A stretch of 64,000 nt of DNA from the NCBI RefSeq assembly GCF_012933545.1, contig NZ_JAADJU010000002.1, positions 248,001 to 312,000 of the forward strand. The letters run 5' to 3'. A model generated the notes under the pieces. That model saw only the letters and a list, made by a program, of their open reading frames with translations. It was not told the origin of the DNA and did no database searches. Source of the DNA: Rouxiella aceris (GTDB lineage: Bacteria; Pseudomonadota; Gammaproteobacteria; Enterobacterales; Enterobacteriaceae). This document shows positions 48,601-56,162 of the stretch, piece after piece; the stretch's first letter is position 1; every line of letters begins with the position of its first letter. A program made the position numbers and the translations under genes.

Positions 48601-49362
48601 ACAACATCAACGCCGGTTGTTGCGCCGGTGCAAAATATTGTCAGCGCCCCGATACCGCCATTGGCGGTCCCTCAGACGATAAGCAGCGATAACAGTCTGG
48701 CGCGAGTCCCCAATACGCCGAATATTGTTTCAGCAGCGGTGGTCAATACCGGTACGACATTAAGTTCGGCTATCGGGCAAGCGCCGTTATCCGATGTCGG
48801 ACGCGCTGCGCCAATGGGCAACTCATTTGTGATGATCGGCGGAACCTCCTTCGACAGCGGCGGTTTTAATATTTCATCCGGTTCTCTTGCTACGCCAGCT
48901 TATATCAGCAGTCAGTTACCGGCAGCGGGAATAGCCTTGCAGGTCAATCCGGAGATCGGTGCAGTCCCTTTGGTTTCTGGCCAGTCATTCAGCATTGCCC
49001 TGCCGCCCGCCACCATCATGACCCGAGAGGCAATGTCCAGCCTGAGTATTTCGGTCAGACAGAGTAATGGCCAGCCGTTACCCTCCTGGGTCACCTTCGA
49101 TGCCAACACTGGCCGTTTTTCCGGCCAGGTGCCTGCCGGGCAGCGTGCGCCGATCTCCATCGATATCAAGGTCGTGGATAAAAACGGCCATAGTGGCAGC
49201 AGTCATATGATTTTGAATGTCGGGCAGAAAACGGCAGTACCTTCGGCGGCCAGTCGCCCGGTACCGGTAGGCAAAGTCGGTCTGGATCAACAGATTGAGC
49301 AGCATCACAGCAGTTTGTTGCAGTCGGCCAGAGCGCTATTACAGCGAAATACCCCAAGCTAA
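42601..49362 (+). CDS. Giant LEPR-motif DUF4347 surface/secreted repeat protein
   Basis: 2253 residues from the ATG at 42601 (TGGAGG upstream); an ATG at 42565 is the alternative. No Sec signal peptide. Residues 30-36 are LEPRMMF, the N-terminal LEPR motif of very large repeat proteins. Residues about 55-165 are a Ser/Thr/Ala linker. The DUF4347 domain (about 170-330) has HIISHGE (His226) and YGCDIA (Cys269). Cadherin-like 144-residue repeats follow to about 1375, then Ig-like repeats of 102 residues to about 1886, a CopC/Ig-like domain, a Pro/Thr linker, and a He_PIG-like domain (PSWVTFDANTGRFSG). No calcium-binding RTX nonapeptides are seen. It is followed directly by the TolC/HlyD/M50 genes, its likely exporter. 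Confidence 0.85.
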   Translation: MVWWKAAKQQPNVSKPAQPAATNRLWLQVLEPRMMFDGVAVTTVDASATHHADSAQDTADTSSAAHVAASDTSTTASSTASTTSTTSTASAASTTTSASSVTTATTTTAEASAAAATSSKSDTTTAANTTTAVAVSDASTAAHTTTDSASADIASAVVDASTTHSVASAPQVVFIESDVANYQTIISQLPSSYEVVVLDSNSDGLAQIAQWASTHSGYGAMHIISHGEQNDLMLGTLEITSANVASHQSELTAIGQSLAPGGDILLYGCDIAAGTTGVSLINALAQETQRSVAGSTDATGGTAAGGDSVLEYGTDTLHVATLDLSAYDGILSRPVSGSTTFSLSQNVISNEAGSQVTASDVSGWDFTLNLASAANGSAAILTDNLETPHDTLDGASDGAIAITNFSVKSNDGSTFTLNSVNVIAQTLSSGNTGSIELIGYLNGQQVGNLTLIVTDVMVNGNYTTFDVSANSAFKNIDSFSIQGVSGTTVYGALGFDTINATNFHFGPALITSASSGAYSAGNGSAVVVDSGLTLSDAASTTQSSATVSITGNFHSGEDVLAFTNTSTATYGNIVASYNSSTGVLSFVSSGNTATNNQWQAALEAVTYRDTSLSPSTATRTISFSISDATYTSSTVTKSVTVAADVAPVIANLNGDSSTFAAAAGGGAVHLDTGTAALVTDSDSSNFNSGNLTVHISANGQSGEDVLGVDTSGTLTLSSGTTVGSTVSVGGVAIGTIASNGDGVSGHDLIITFNSNATAARVSSLVGALVYSDSASSPNNATRTVQVSVNDGHGQTSTANLSVAISNAALLTASGGSAAFIAADNASSTPVTIDSGLTIVDHASATLASGVVTISGNLDSSHDILSFTNSNSTTFGNISASYNSATGVLTLTSSGATASIAQWQSALRAVTYSNSAVTPSTATRTVSFLVSDSGSNNSSAVTRTVTVTDVDQTPIVVASGGSSAFVSGDNVSSTPVVVDSGLTLSDGDNSTLASATVSISGNFHSGEDVLAFTNFSSLSFGNIVASYNSATGVLTLSSSGATATVAQWQTALRSVTYTDTAVTPSTATRTISMVVSDGSKSSATTTRQVTLTATDQTPIVTASGGSSAFTAGDNTASVPVAVDSGITLSDLDNSTLASATVSITGNFHNAEDVLAFTNTSAFTFGNISASYNSSIGVLSLTSSGATATLAQWQAAMRAVTYIDTAITPVTASRTVSFMVNDGVKNSASSTRLVSVAAVDQTPIVVLTATPVNYTLGSLSPLVVDSALTLSDRDNSTLASATVAISGNFHSGEDVLAFTNNNTGLYGNIAASYNAGSGVMTLSSSGATATVAQWQAALQAVTYQDTSASPNTATRTIAFTVNDGTKNSVSMVRSLTMALPVPTVGGLTAPTDTGSSQNDGITNDVTPTLTGTAQSSSTVTVWVDGSSVGTTTADGSGQWSYNLSGGVAEGTHNITATATIGGVSSGFSTGYQLVIDTSTPASPLNTALATSSDTGSSNSDGVTSNNQPTVTGTAEANSSVTVYIDGEAVGTTTADESGAWSYNLATPLSDGTHSLRTTATDTAGNSSAQSVQRTITVDTQLPATPDAVQLSSSSDTGSSHSDGITSNNLPTLTGNAEANSRVTVYIDGEAVGTTTADESGTWSYNLATPLSDGNHSLRTTATDTAGNSSAQSTPRTITVDTQLPATPGAVQLSTSSDTGSSHSDGITSNNQPTVTGTAEANSRVTVYIDGEAVGTTTADESGAWSYNLSTPLSDGNHSLRTTATDTAGNSSAQSVARTITIDTQVPAIPGSVQLSTSSDTGSSHSDGITSNNQPTVTGTAEANSSVTVYIDGVAVGTTTADESGSWRYNLSTPLGDGNHSLRTTVTDTAGNISALSAPGNITVDTRAPQIESFSALNPLNSAAGPLSYQLVFNKSVAALTVDDLSVITSGSAQGTIASITQLNATTYQIVLNNIGGSGSLSLLLKSGSVSDIAGNLLTGSLSAPVYQITAVTPPTTQPTTPPTTSTPVVAPVQNIVSAPIPPLAVPQTISSDNSLARVPNTPNIVSAAVVNTGTTLSSAIGQAPLSDVGRAAPMGNSFVMIGGTSFDSGGFNISSGSLATPAYISSQLPAAGIALQVNPEIGAVPLVSGQSFSIALPPATIMTREAMSSLSISVRQSNGQPLPSWVTFDANTGRFSGQVPAGQRAPISIDIKVVDKNGHSGSSHMILNVGQKTAVPSAASRPVPVGKVGLDQQIEQHHSSLLQSARALLQRNTPS
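42770..43085 (+). repeat. Low-complexity Ser/Thr/Ala-rich coding tract
   Basis: About 100 codons made almost only of AGC, ACC, GCC and related triplets, encoding a flexible Ser/Thr/Ala spacer between the LEPR motif and DUF4347. Such tracts are prone to slippage and to length change. Confidence 0.85.
44130..46725 (+). repeat. Tandem cadherin-like repeats of about 432 bp
   Basis: At least five related units and one divergent unit. Unit starts that can be placed are 45034, 45469 and 45901, giving spacings of 435 and 432 bases (145 and 144 residues). Conserved cores are VDSGLTLSD, ISGNFHSGEDVLAFTN, GNIVASYNS and ATVAQWQ. Protein identity is high while DNA differs moderately, so the units are old. 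Confidence 0.85.
47035..48258 (+). repeat. Four near-identical 306-bp Ig-like repeats
   Basis: Units begin at about 47035, 47341, 47647 and 47953, each exactly 306 bases (102 residues), with long identical DNA stretches, for example around TATATTGACGGTGAGGCGGT. A more divergent fifth unit precedes them from about 46730. Protein cores are SDTGSSHSDGIT, PTVTGTAEANS, VTVYIDG and TATDTAGNSSAQS (Big_13/Bap-type Ig fold). Confidence 0.9.
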
Positions 49363-49429
49363 AGGTAGCAAGGGTTTAAACATTAAAACGACACGCTGGA
49401 CTTTAATAAAAATAAAGAGGGATGACAGC

Positions 49430-50950
49430 ATGCAGGTCAATTTACACGCAAAGCGCTCTATCGGTGGTTTTCAACTTCTTCCGCTGGCCATGGTGTTGAT
49501 ATTAGCCGGCTGTACGGTGAAACCACATCCATTAACGGTACAGGAACGTCAGGCTAGCGCAGCGGCCGACCGAGTGACGATGTTTGGCCATCAGGAGCGG
49601 ATATCGGCCCCGGTGACCCTGGAAGATGCCATGGCGCGAGCGTTGAAATATAACCTCGACTACCGGGTCAAGTTGATGGAAGAGGCGATGGGACAACGCC
49701 AGTTGGATCTCTCCAATCTGGATATGTTACCGAAACTGGTCGCTTCGGCCGGGTATACCTCACGCAGTAACGATAGTGCCTCTTCGTCAGAAAATATTGC
49801 CACCGGTGAACAGTCACTGGCGCCTTCTATTTCCACCGAAAAGCGTGAACGCGCGATGGATCTCAGCCTGAGCTGGAATGTGCTGGATTTTGGTGTCAGC
49901 TATTACACCGCCCAGCAGCAGGCCGATCGTGTGTTGATCCTCGAACAACGTAAACGCCGAGTCGCGCAGCAACTGGTGCAGCAAGTCCGTGACGCCTGGT
50001 GGCAGGCGGCGGGTGCCCAACAGTTGCAGGGACGAATAGATACCTTGTTGCAACAGGCGCAGTCGGCGCTGGCGGATGCGACCCAAGTAGAAAAACTGAA
50101 ATTACGCTCGCCGCTGGAGGCACTGACTTACCAACGGCAATTGCTGGATGTTATCCGCCAGATGACCGCGATCCGCAGTGCGCTGGGGCAGGCCAAACCT
50201 CGCCTGGCGGCCATTATGAATGTCTCGCCGGGCGTGGATTTCACGATTGCCGTCCCCGACCAAATGCCGTTGCCCAAGCTGAATATTCCGTTGGACAAGA
50301 TGGAAGATATGGCTCTGCTCAATCGTCCTGAAATTGTCGAGGCCAACTACACTCAGCGTATCAGCGCCATGGAGACCCGCAAGGCAATTGCCAAGCTGTT
50401 GCCCGGCGTAGAATTTAGCGTCGGTACACAATATGACAGCAATAAATTCCTCACCAATAACACCTGGAGTAATGCCGGTCTGCGTATCAGCTGGAACTTG
50501 CTGAACCTGTTTAGTGCCGTGCCGATCACCGAAGCGGCCAAGGCGCAGGTGGATGTGGCCGAAGCGCAACGTCTTGCACTGAGTATGGCGGTCTTGAGCC
50601 AGGTGCATATTGCCTATCTTGACTTCACCGGCAAACAGCAGCAATTCGCGCTGGAGAAACAGTTGAGTCAGGTGGATCAAACCATTTATGAACAGACGCG
50701 CAATGCCGTCGCCAGCGGTGCCTCGGCGCAGTTGCAGGGGATTTTGGCCGATGCCAATGCGGTCTTTTCATCACTGCGCCTCTACCAGTCCTATGGCGCG
50801 TTGCAGAATGCCTATGGTCAGATGGGATCCAGCCTGGGGTTAGATCCGCTGCCGAATAATACCCGAGGCTACGATCTGGCCTCATTACGCGTAGCTTTTA
50901 ACGGCGTTGAGAGCAACTGGCAGAAAACCATTGCCGGAGAAAAACAATGA
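49430..50950 (+). CDS. TolC-family outer-membrane lipoprotein
   Basis: 506 residues from the ATG at 49430, with AAAGAGGGA 8 bases ahead; the frame is open to 49295 but that part overlaps the giant gene. Lipoprotein signal with lipobox LILAGC. Two OEP-type halves with long helices (about 70-260 and 280-480) and the repeated beta-strand regions SLSWNVLDFG and RISWNLLNLF are typical of TolC-like channels. It should form the outer-membrane exit duct of the operon. ATGA overlap with the next gene. Confidence 0.88.
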   Translation: MQVNLHAKRSIGGFQLLPLAMVLILAGCTVKPHPLTVQERQASAAADRVTMFGHQERISAPVTLEDAMARALKYNLDYRVKLMEEAMGQRQLDLSNLDMLPKLVASAGYTSRSNDSASSSENIATGEQSLAPSISTEKRERAMDLSLSWNVLDFGVSYYTAQQQADRVLILEQRKRRVAQQLVQQVRDAWWQAAGAQQLQGRIDTLLQQAQSALADATQVEKLKLRSPLEALTYQRQLLDVIRQMTAIRSALGQAKPRLAAIMNVSPGVDFTIAVPDQMPLPKLNIPLDKMEDMALLNRPEIVEANYTQRISAMETRKAIAKLLPGVEFSVGTQYDSNKFLTNNTWSNAGLRISWNLLNLFSAVPITEAAKAQVDVAEAQRLALSMAVLSQVHIAYLDFTGKQQQFALEKQLSQVDQTIYEQTRNAVASGASAQLQGILADANAVFSSLRLYQSYGALQNAYGQMGSSLGLDPLPNNTRGYDLASLRVAFNGVESNWQKTIAGEKQ

Positions 50951-51720
50951 AATATCGCCGACTATGGATAGCCTGCAGTTTTATCGGCGCCACTCTTACT
51001 GTTGCCATGGGCAGCGCCAGTGCCGCTAACGCACCGGCGTCTGCCGAACCCGCCAGCGATGCCGGCGGAGAAGGTGTGCGGATGCAGTTGATCTCTCCTC
51101 ATGCCGTCACGCTTTCCGGTGAGATCGCCGCCAAAATTTCCTCGCTGCCGGTGGCAGAAGGAGAGAGCTTTCATCGCGGGCAGCCATTGATCGAGTTTGA
51201 CTGCGGCACCTATCGCGCGCAGTTACGCAAGGCGCAGGCGGCACTGGAAGCCGCCAACCAGTTAGTCAAGGTCAATAACCAACTGGCGAAATATAACTCG
51301 GTCGGCTCACTGGAGTTGACCCAGGCGAAAGGTAAAGCCGAAGAAGCGGCGGCAGATACCAGCTATATGCAAAGCGTGGTGTCAAAATGTGTGATTACCG
51401 CGCCCTTTGAGGGACGGGTAGCCAAACGTCAGGCCGCGGTTTACCAGTACGCCAATCCGGGGATGCCGATATTGGATATCGTTGACTCGGGATCGCTGGA
51501 GATCCGGATGCTGGTGCCGTCAAAATGGTTGACCCGGTTAAAAGCGGGCAGTCATTTTTCCGTGACCATTGATGAGTTGGGCGAAAGTTTCCCGGCTAAA
51601 ATCAAACAGCTGGGAGCACAAATTGATCCGGTGAGTCAGACCATTCTTGCCATTGGCACCATTGATGGCAAGGCGGATAGACTGCTGTCGGGCATGAGTG
51701 GCTGGGCAAGTTTTAAATAG
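50947..51720 (+). CDS. Periplasmic HlyD/MFP-family adaptor
   Basis: 257 residues with a cleaved signal peptide (SASAANAP). It has a lipoyl-type half motif (GEIAAKISSLPVAEGESFHRGQPLIEFD), a short helical hairpin (about 85-150), the second lipoyl half (APFEGRVAKRQAAVYQYANPGMPILDI) and a beta-barrel. This is the minimal membrane-fusion-protein layout. It is shorter than HlyD and lacks a membrane anchor, so it probably works with the two larger proteins that follow. Confidence 0.85.
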   Translation: MKYRRLWIACSFIGATLTVAMGSASAANAPASAEPASDAGGEGVRMQLISPHAVTLSGEIAAKISSLPVAEGESFHRGQPLIEFDCGTYRAQLRKAQAALEAANQLVKVNNQLAKYNSVGSLELTQAKGKAEEAAADTSYMQSVVSKCVITAPFEGRVAKRQAAVYQYANPGMPILDIVDSGSLEIRMLVPSKWLTRLKAGSHFSVTIDELGESFPAKIKQLGAQIDPVSQTILAIGTIDGKADRLLSGMSGWASFK

Positions 51721-51727
51721 GGTATTC

Positions 51728-53053
51728 ATGGAACAGGAACACAATCAGTCGCTGGCCATTTTACTGCACTTGTTACATCGGGCAAGGGAGTGTCAGGGGA
51801 GTGCCCAGTTGGGTTTTGTGATGGTTAACGAAACCCGACAATTACTCACTTATCGCCAGGCCGCTTTCTGGTCCGAAGGCCTCCGGCGGCATGTTGCCAG
51901 CCTGTCGGGCCTGGCGGATCCCGACCCTACCGCCCCCTATCTGCAATGGCTGCACAAATTGTTTGCCCATTTGGCGCAACAGCTTGACCATCAGGTCAAC
52001 AGCCACTGTTGTGATGCCACTTCCATGCCGGATGAGCTGGCCAGCGAATGGTCAGCCTGGTTACCCGAGTATGGCCTGTGGTTGTCGCTGGGAGAATATG
52101 GTGCACTGTTTTTAGCCCGTGAGCAGCCATGGAGCGATTATGAAATCAAGTTGGCAGAGGAGCTGGCTCACGGTTATCAACATGCCCTGAGCAAATATGC
52201 CCCGCGCCGCAACTGGCGGCGCGTTGCCCTGGCCTGGTTGCAGGGTGGCCGTTACCGTAAGGCCTGGCTGATGGTGCCGTTGTTGGTCTGTTTTTTCCCG
52301 GTACGCATGAGCGTACTGGCCCATGCGGAAGTGGTCCCCAGTGAACCGCTACTTATGCGTGCGCCGCTGTCCGGGGTGATCGACAAGGTGCTGGTGTTAC
52401 CCAATCAGCGGGTGGCCAAAGGCGATGCCTTGTTCTCGCTGGATGAAACGGTTCAGGCCGGGCAATATGCGCTGGCCCTGCAGGAAGCCCTGGCGGCCAA
52501 AGAGAGTTTTCGCGTCAACGCCCAGATGGCGGTGACCGATGATAAAAACCGGCTGGAGTTATCCCAGGGTAAAGCCCGGCTGGAAGCCAAGGATATCAGC
52601 GCCGACTATGCCGGACGGGAAGTGGTACGTCTGCATGTTGCCGCTCCCCGCGATGGCGTGGTGGTGTTTTCCGATCGCAACGACTGGCAAGGCAAAGCGG
52701 TGACCCTGGGGGAAAAAGTCATGACCCTGGCCGATCCGGACAAGGTCGAGCTGACCGCCTGGTTACCCGCCGCCGACGCCGTCGATCTGCGCCCCGGAAG
52801 CCCGGTCACTCTCTATCCCAATGCCTCGCCGCTAAATGCCTATGATGCCACCCTGGTGCGTATTGCCTATAAGGCGGAAGTCAACGACAGTAATTTGCTG
52901 GCTTACCGTATGCAGGCGCGTTTTGACAGCCAGCAAAAATTACCGCTGCTCGGACAAATGGGCACCGCCAGAGTATATGGCGACAGGGTACCGCTCTGTT
53001 ATTACCTGCTGCGTCGCCCGTTAACGGCGGCACGGCAATGGTTGGGATGGTGA
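51728..53053 (+). CDS. Membrane-anchored HlyD-like adaptor with GAF-like N-terminal domain
   Basis: 441 residues from the ATG at 51728; the frame is open to 51698 inside the previous gene. Residues 1-160 are cytoplasmic and resemble a GAF domain (GFVMVNETRQLLTYRQAAFW). One membrane helix at about 178-200. The periplasmic part has lipoyl halves (MRAPLSGVIDKVLVLPNQRVAKGDALFSLD and HVAAPRDGVVVFSDRNDWQGKAVTLGE) and a beta-barrel. It may couple a cytoplasmic signal or the cargo to the adaptor ring. It ends 3 bases before the M50 gene. Confidence 0.8.
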   Translation: MEQEHNQSLAILLHLLHRARECQGSAQLGFVMVNETRQLLTYRQAAFWSEGLRRHVASLSGLADPDPTAPYLQWLHKLFAHLAQQLDHQVNSHCCDATSMPDELASEWSAWLPEYGLWLSLGEYGALFLAREQPWSDYEIKLAEELAHGYQHALSKYAPRRNWRRVALAWLQGGRYRKAWLMVPLLVCFFPVRMSVLAHAEVVPSEPLLMRAPLSGVIDKVLVLPNQRVAKGDALFSLDETVQAGQYALALQEALAAKESFRVNAQMAVTDDKNRLELSQGKARLEAKDISADYAGREVVRLHVAAPRDGVVVFSDRNDWQGKAVTLGEKVMTLADPDKVELTAWLPAADAVDLRPGSPVTLYPNASPLNAYDATLVRIAYKAEVNDSNLLAYRMQARFDSQQKLPLLGQMGTARVYGDRVPLCYYLLRRPLTAARQWLGW

Positions 53054-53056
53054 TCG

Positions 53057-55156
53057 ATGGACAATCCGCAACTGCCCGCCTTGCGCCAGGAATTAACCCT
53101 GCATAATGGCCCGTTGCAGGCGGACGGTTCACCCGGCTGGTTGCTGCACGACCCGGCAGCCAACCGCTTTTATCTGCTGGGATGGGCCGGATTCGAATTG
53201 TTATCGCGCTGGTCGCTGGGCAATGCCTCTGCTTTGCTGGCACGGGTCAACACCGAAACCACCCTGCAACTCGGCGATGACGATCTCCAGCAACTGCTGC
53301 GTTTTTTAAGTGGCAATCAGCTGCTGCAAGTGACGCAAAGCGACAGTCTCTGGCAATGGCATCAGCAACATAAGGCCGGGGCGCTGATGTGGTTGCTGAA
53401 ACACTATCTGTTTATCCGCATTCCTCTGGTCCGCCCCGACAAGCTGTTGCAACGCCTGTTGCCCTGGCTAAGCCTGGTTTATCGGCCATTATTCTGGTGG
53501 CTGATGGCCGCGGTGATGGTCAGCGGACTGGTACTGGTTTCCCAGCGCTGGGATGCTTTTACTCATACCTTTGCCAACTATGCCGGCTGGAGCGCGGCGC
53601 TGGGGATTGCCGTCGCCCTCAGCCTGGCAAAAGTGGTGCACGAGCTTGGCCATGCCTTTACCGCCCGTTATTTCGGCTGTCGGGTACCGGCGATGGGGGT
53701 GGCTTTTCTGGTGATGTTGCCGGTGCTGTATACCGACACTAACGATGCCTGGAAACTGCCTGACCGCCGCCAGCGCCTGTTGATTGGTGCCGCCGGCATG
53801 TTGGCGGAACTGACGCTGGCAGTCTGTGCCACGCTGTTATGGTGTTTTCTGCCGGATGGCCCGCTGCGTGCTGGAGTTTTTTTGTTGGCGACCACCACCT
53901 GGGTGGCAACATTACTGATTAATGCCAGCCCCTTTATGCGTTTTGACGGCTATTTTCTGCTCAGTGACTGGTGGGGAATGCCTAACCTGCATGCCCGCGC
54001 CTTTGCCCTGGCGCGCTGGCAGTTGCGCCGCAGCCTGCTGGGCCTCGACGACCCACCGCCGGAGTATTTCCCGGCATCCCGGCAGCGTGCTCTGCTGATT
54101 TTTGCCTGGGTCACCTGGTTGTATCGGCTGGTGGTGTTTACCTCCATCGCCTTTCTGGTTTATCACGTCTTTTTCAAAGCATTGGGAACAATATTGCTGA
54201 TGGTGGAGTTAGGCTGGTTTATTGTCAGGCCGATCTTCGGCGAACTGAAGGTCTGGTGGCGGCGACGTGCCGACTTGCGTTGGCAGGGAAGAACCTGGCG
54301 CAGCGCGGCATTACTGACCGCCGTGGTGCTATTTTTTGTGTTGCCGTGGCACGGCGATATCTCCAGTCCGGCGGTGATCGGCGCAGCGCAGTCTCAGGGG
54401 TTATACGCCGCTGAAGCTGCCGATGTGGCCGATGTCCGCGTGCAAGAGGGGCAACAGGTACAGCCAGGGCAGATCCTCGCCATCCTCTCTTCTCCGGCAC
54501 TGGAATATCAGTTGGCGCAGGCGAAAGTGATCGCCACCAGCCTCGCCTGGCAAGTGACACAGCAGCCGTTTAACAATGATTTGCGCAATAAAGGCGGCAC
54601 ACTGACCACGCTGCTGCTGGCGGCAAAACAGCAGGTAGCCAGCCTGCAAGAGCAGCGCGATCGCCTGACATTAATTGCGCCCTTTGCCGGACGTATTGCC
54701 GATGTCAGCGACGCCTTGCGCACTGGTACCGTCGTGACCCAGGGGGAGCGATTATTACAGGTCGTGGGCCTGGAGGGCGTGCGCGGCGAAGTGTATGTCG
54801 ACGAAGAAAACGTCGGTGATTTACACCCTGGCGATATTGCGCGTTTTATTGCTGACAGTGGCGATAGCGCGGCAATAACCTGTCGTCTTGGGCAGGTTGA
54901 TAAACTGAACCAGAACACGCTGGAGCAACCTTTGATGGCGTCAATTTACGGTGGACCGATCGCCAGCGAGCTGCGCGGGCAAGCGATCGAACCGCTGACG
55001 ACCGTATTTCGCGTTCCGCTGGAGTCTTGCGAGCAACACATTGCGCCACTGCGGGAATTACCCGGCAAGGCGAGATTACATGTCACTCCCCATAGTTTGC
55101 TGCAACAGGGCTGGCGGCGGCTGGCGGTAGCGGTGGGCAGTGAGGCCGGGGTGTAA
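53057..55156 (+). CDS. PqqD-like/M50 site-2-protease-like/HlyD fusion membrane protein
   Basis: 699 residues. Residues about 20-100 resemble a PqqD-type peptide-binding domain (WLLHDPAANRFYLLGWAGFELL). A multi-helix membrane domain (about 130-400) carries the M50 zinc motifs HELGH (His195-His199) and NASPFMRFDG (Asn289, Asp297), so the protease site looks intact. A further helix (about 432-448) leads to a periplasmic HlyD-like part with lipoyl halves (ADVRVQEGQQVQPGQILAILSS and APFAGRIADVSDALRTGTVV). The fusion joins a possible intramembrane protease to an export adaptor. No ATPase domain is present. Last gene of the export set; GNAT follows after 69 bases. Confidence 0.85.
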   Translation: MDNPQLPALRQELTLHNGPLQADGSPGWLLHDPAANRFYLLGWAGFELLSRWSLGNASALLARVNTETTLQLGDDDLQQLLRFLSGNQLLQVTQSDSLWQWHQQHKAGALMWLLKHYLFIRIPLVRPDKLLQRLLPWLSLVYRPLFWWLMAAVMVSGLVLVSQRWDAFTHTFANYAGWSAALGIAVALSLAKVVHELGHAFTARYFGCRVPAMGVAFLVMLPVLYTDTNDAWKLPDRRQRLLIGAAGMLAELTLAVCATLLWCFLPDGPLRAGVFLLATTTWVATLLINASPFMRFDGYFLLSDWWGMPNLHARAFALARWQLRRSLLGLDDPPPEYFPASRQRALLIFAWVTWLYRLVVFTSIAFLVYHVFFKALGTILLMVELGWFIVRPIFGELKVWWRRRADLRWQGRTWRSAALLTAVVLFFVLPWHGDISSPAVIGAAQSQGLYAAEAADVADVRVQEGQQVQPGQILAILSSPALEYQLAQAKVIATSLAWQVTQQPFNNDLRNKGGTLTTLLLAAKQQVASLQEQRDRLTLIAPFAGRIADVSDALRTGTVVTQGERLLQVVGLEGVRGEVYVDEENVGDLHPGDIARFIADSGDSAAITCRLGQVDKLNQNTLEQPLMASIYGGPIASELRGQAIEPLTTVFRVPLESCEQHIAPLRELPGKARLHVTPHSLLQQGWRRLAVAVGSEAGV

Positions 55157-55225
55157 CGGATAAGCGCGGGCAGGCACTTCCCCCTCCGCCCGTACGCGAT
55201 AATTGTCTCAGGCAAGGAGTGACAG

Positions 55226-55753
55226 ATGTCAGCTGACGTTAATTTTTCTACTTTGTGTCATGATCTGGTTTTACGGCCGGCAAAGCCGACGGATGCACCC
55301 TTTATCGAAGGGATTTATCATAGCGCCCGTCCGGATCTGTTGTTGATTGACGGCAGCCCTGAGCTGATCGCCAGCGTACAGCAGCAACAATGGCAGGTCA
55401 TGACCATGGGCAGTGGTGAAAACAACCCCAATGCCATGCATTTTATTATCGAAAAGCAGCACAGCCAGTTGGGTGTGGTGATGGTCGATTTTGGCCATCA
55501 GGAAGTACGTATCATCTTTCTTGCCATAGTGCCGCAAGCCCGAGGGCAAGGCTATGGCAAACAGGTGCTGCAAGGGTTGCAGCAAGCGGCACAGCGAGTC
55601 GGCTGTCCACTGGCCGCCGTGGTATGGCAGCACAATACCCAGGCACAACGGCTATATCGCGAATTAGGCTTTGTTCCGCAGGACTGCGCTGAAATGGCCA
55701 ATAAATGGTTGTGGTATCCGGCGCGTAACAAGATTTTCGTCGGCGCGGGTTGA
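55226..55753 (+). CDS. GNAT-family N-acetyltransferase
   Basis: 175 residues. The acetyl-CoA motif A is VPQARGQGYGKQVL, with the RGQGYG core, after a beta strand (EVRIIFLAI); the C-terminal AQRLYRELGFVPQ is typical. The substrate is unknown. An AAGGAG ribosome site precedes it. Same strand and close to the export operon, so it may modify the cargo or belong to the same module. Confidence 0.85.
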   Translation: MSADVNFSTLCHDLVLRPAKPTDAPFIEGIYHSARPDLLLIDGSPELIASVQQQQWQVMTMGSGENNPNAMHFIIEKQHSQLGVVMVDFGHQEVRIIFLAIVPQARGQGYGKQVLQGLQQAAQRVGCPLAAVVWQHNTQAQRLYRELGFVPQDCAEMANKWLWYPARNKIFVGAG

Positions 55754-55755
55754 GG

Positions 55756-55782
55756 CTGGCAGGGGAGAGTTGCCCCTGCCAG
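55756..55782. terminator. Hairpin terminator between convergent GNAT and DUF6916-like genes
   Basis: A perfect 10-bp stem, CTGGCAGGGG with CCCCTGCCAG, around a 7-base loop. No long T-run follows on either side, so its strength is uncertain, but its position between convergent stop codons fits a bidirectional terminator. Confidence 0.6.
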
Positions 55783-55788
55783 AACGTT

Positions 55789-56121
55789 CTAGTTAAAAAT
55801 TAGCTGAAAATAGCTGAACTGATTATCCCGTCCCATCGCGCCGGTGCGGCTGATATTAATATCCTCCAGTATCTTCTGCGCTGTGCTTGCCGATGCCGGT
55901 AAGCGCAGTTGTCCCACTACATCAACCAATGGCGTTAATGGGTCAGCGGTCAACTCGACAATAAAAGGCACGCGATTGTCTTGTAGATAGGGATTCTGCG
56001 CCCGTGGATTTTGGCGCACTGCATGCACCTGTAACGCCAATTCCGGGTAGGGCGCAGCATGCAAATAGCAAGTCTGACCCAGCAGCGGCATAAAGTCGTC
56101 GCTACAAATCTTATCCAGCAT
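55789..56121 (-). CDS. DUF6916-like small protein
   Basis: 110 residues with an AAGGAG site 6 bases ahead of the start. Mostly beta, with the pattern GQTCYLHAAPYPELALQVHAV, then VPFIVELTADPLTPL, ending FSYFQLIFN, as in DUF6916 proteins, which sit beside tail-collar proteins. No signal peptide. It is 41 bases downstream of the collar gene and in one operon with it. Confidence 0.6.
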   Translation of the reverse strand: MLDKICSDDFMPLLGQTCYLHAAPYPELALQVHAVRQNPRAQNPYLQDNRVPFIVELTADPLTPLVDVVGQLRLPASASTAQKILEDINISRTGAMGRDNQFSYFQLIFN

Positions 56122-56162
56122 CCTTTTCTCCTTATTAAATATACTCAGTAGCCAGCTCTCGA

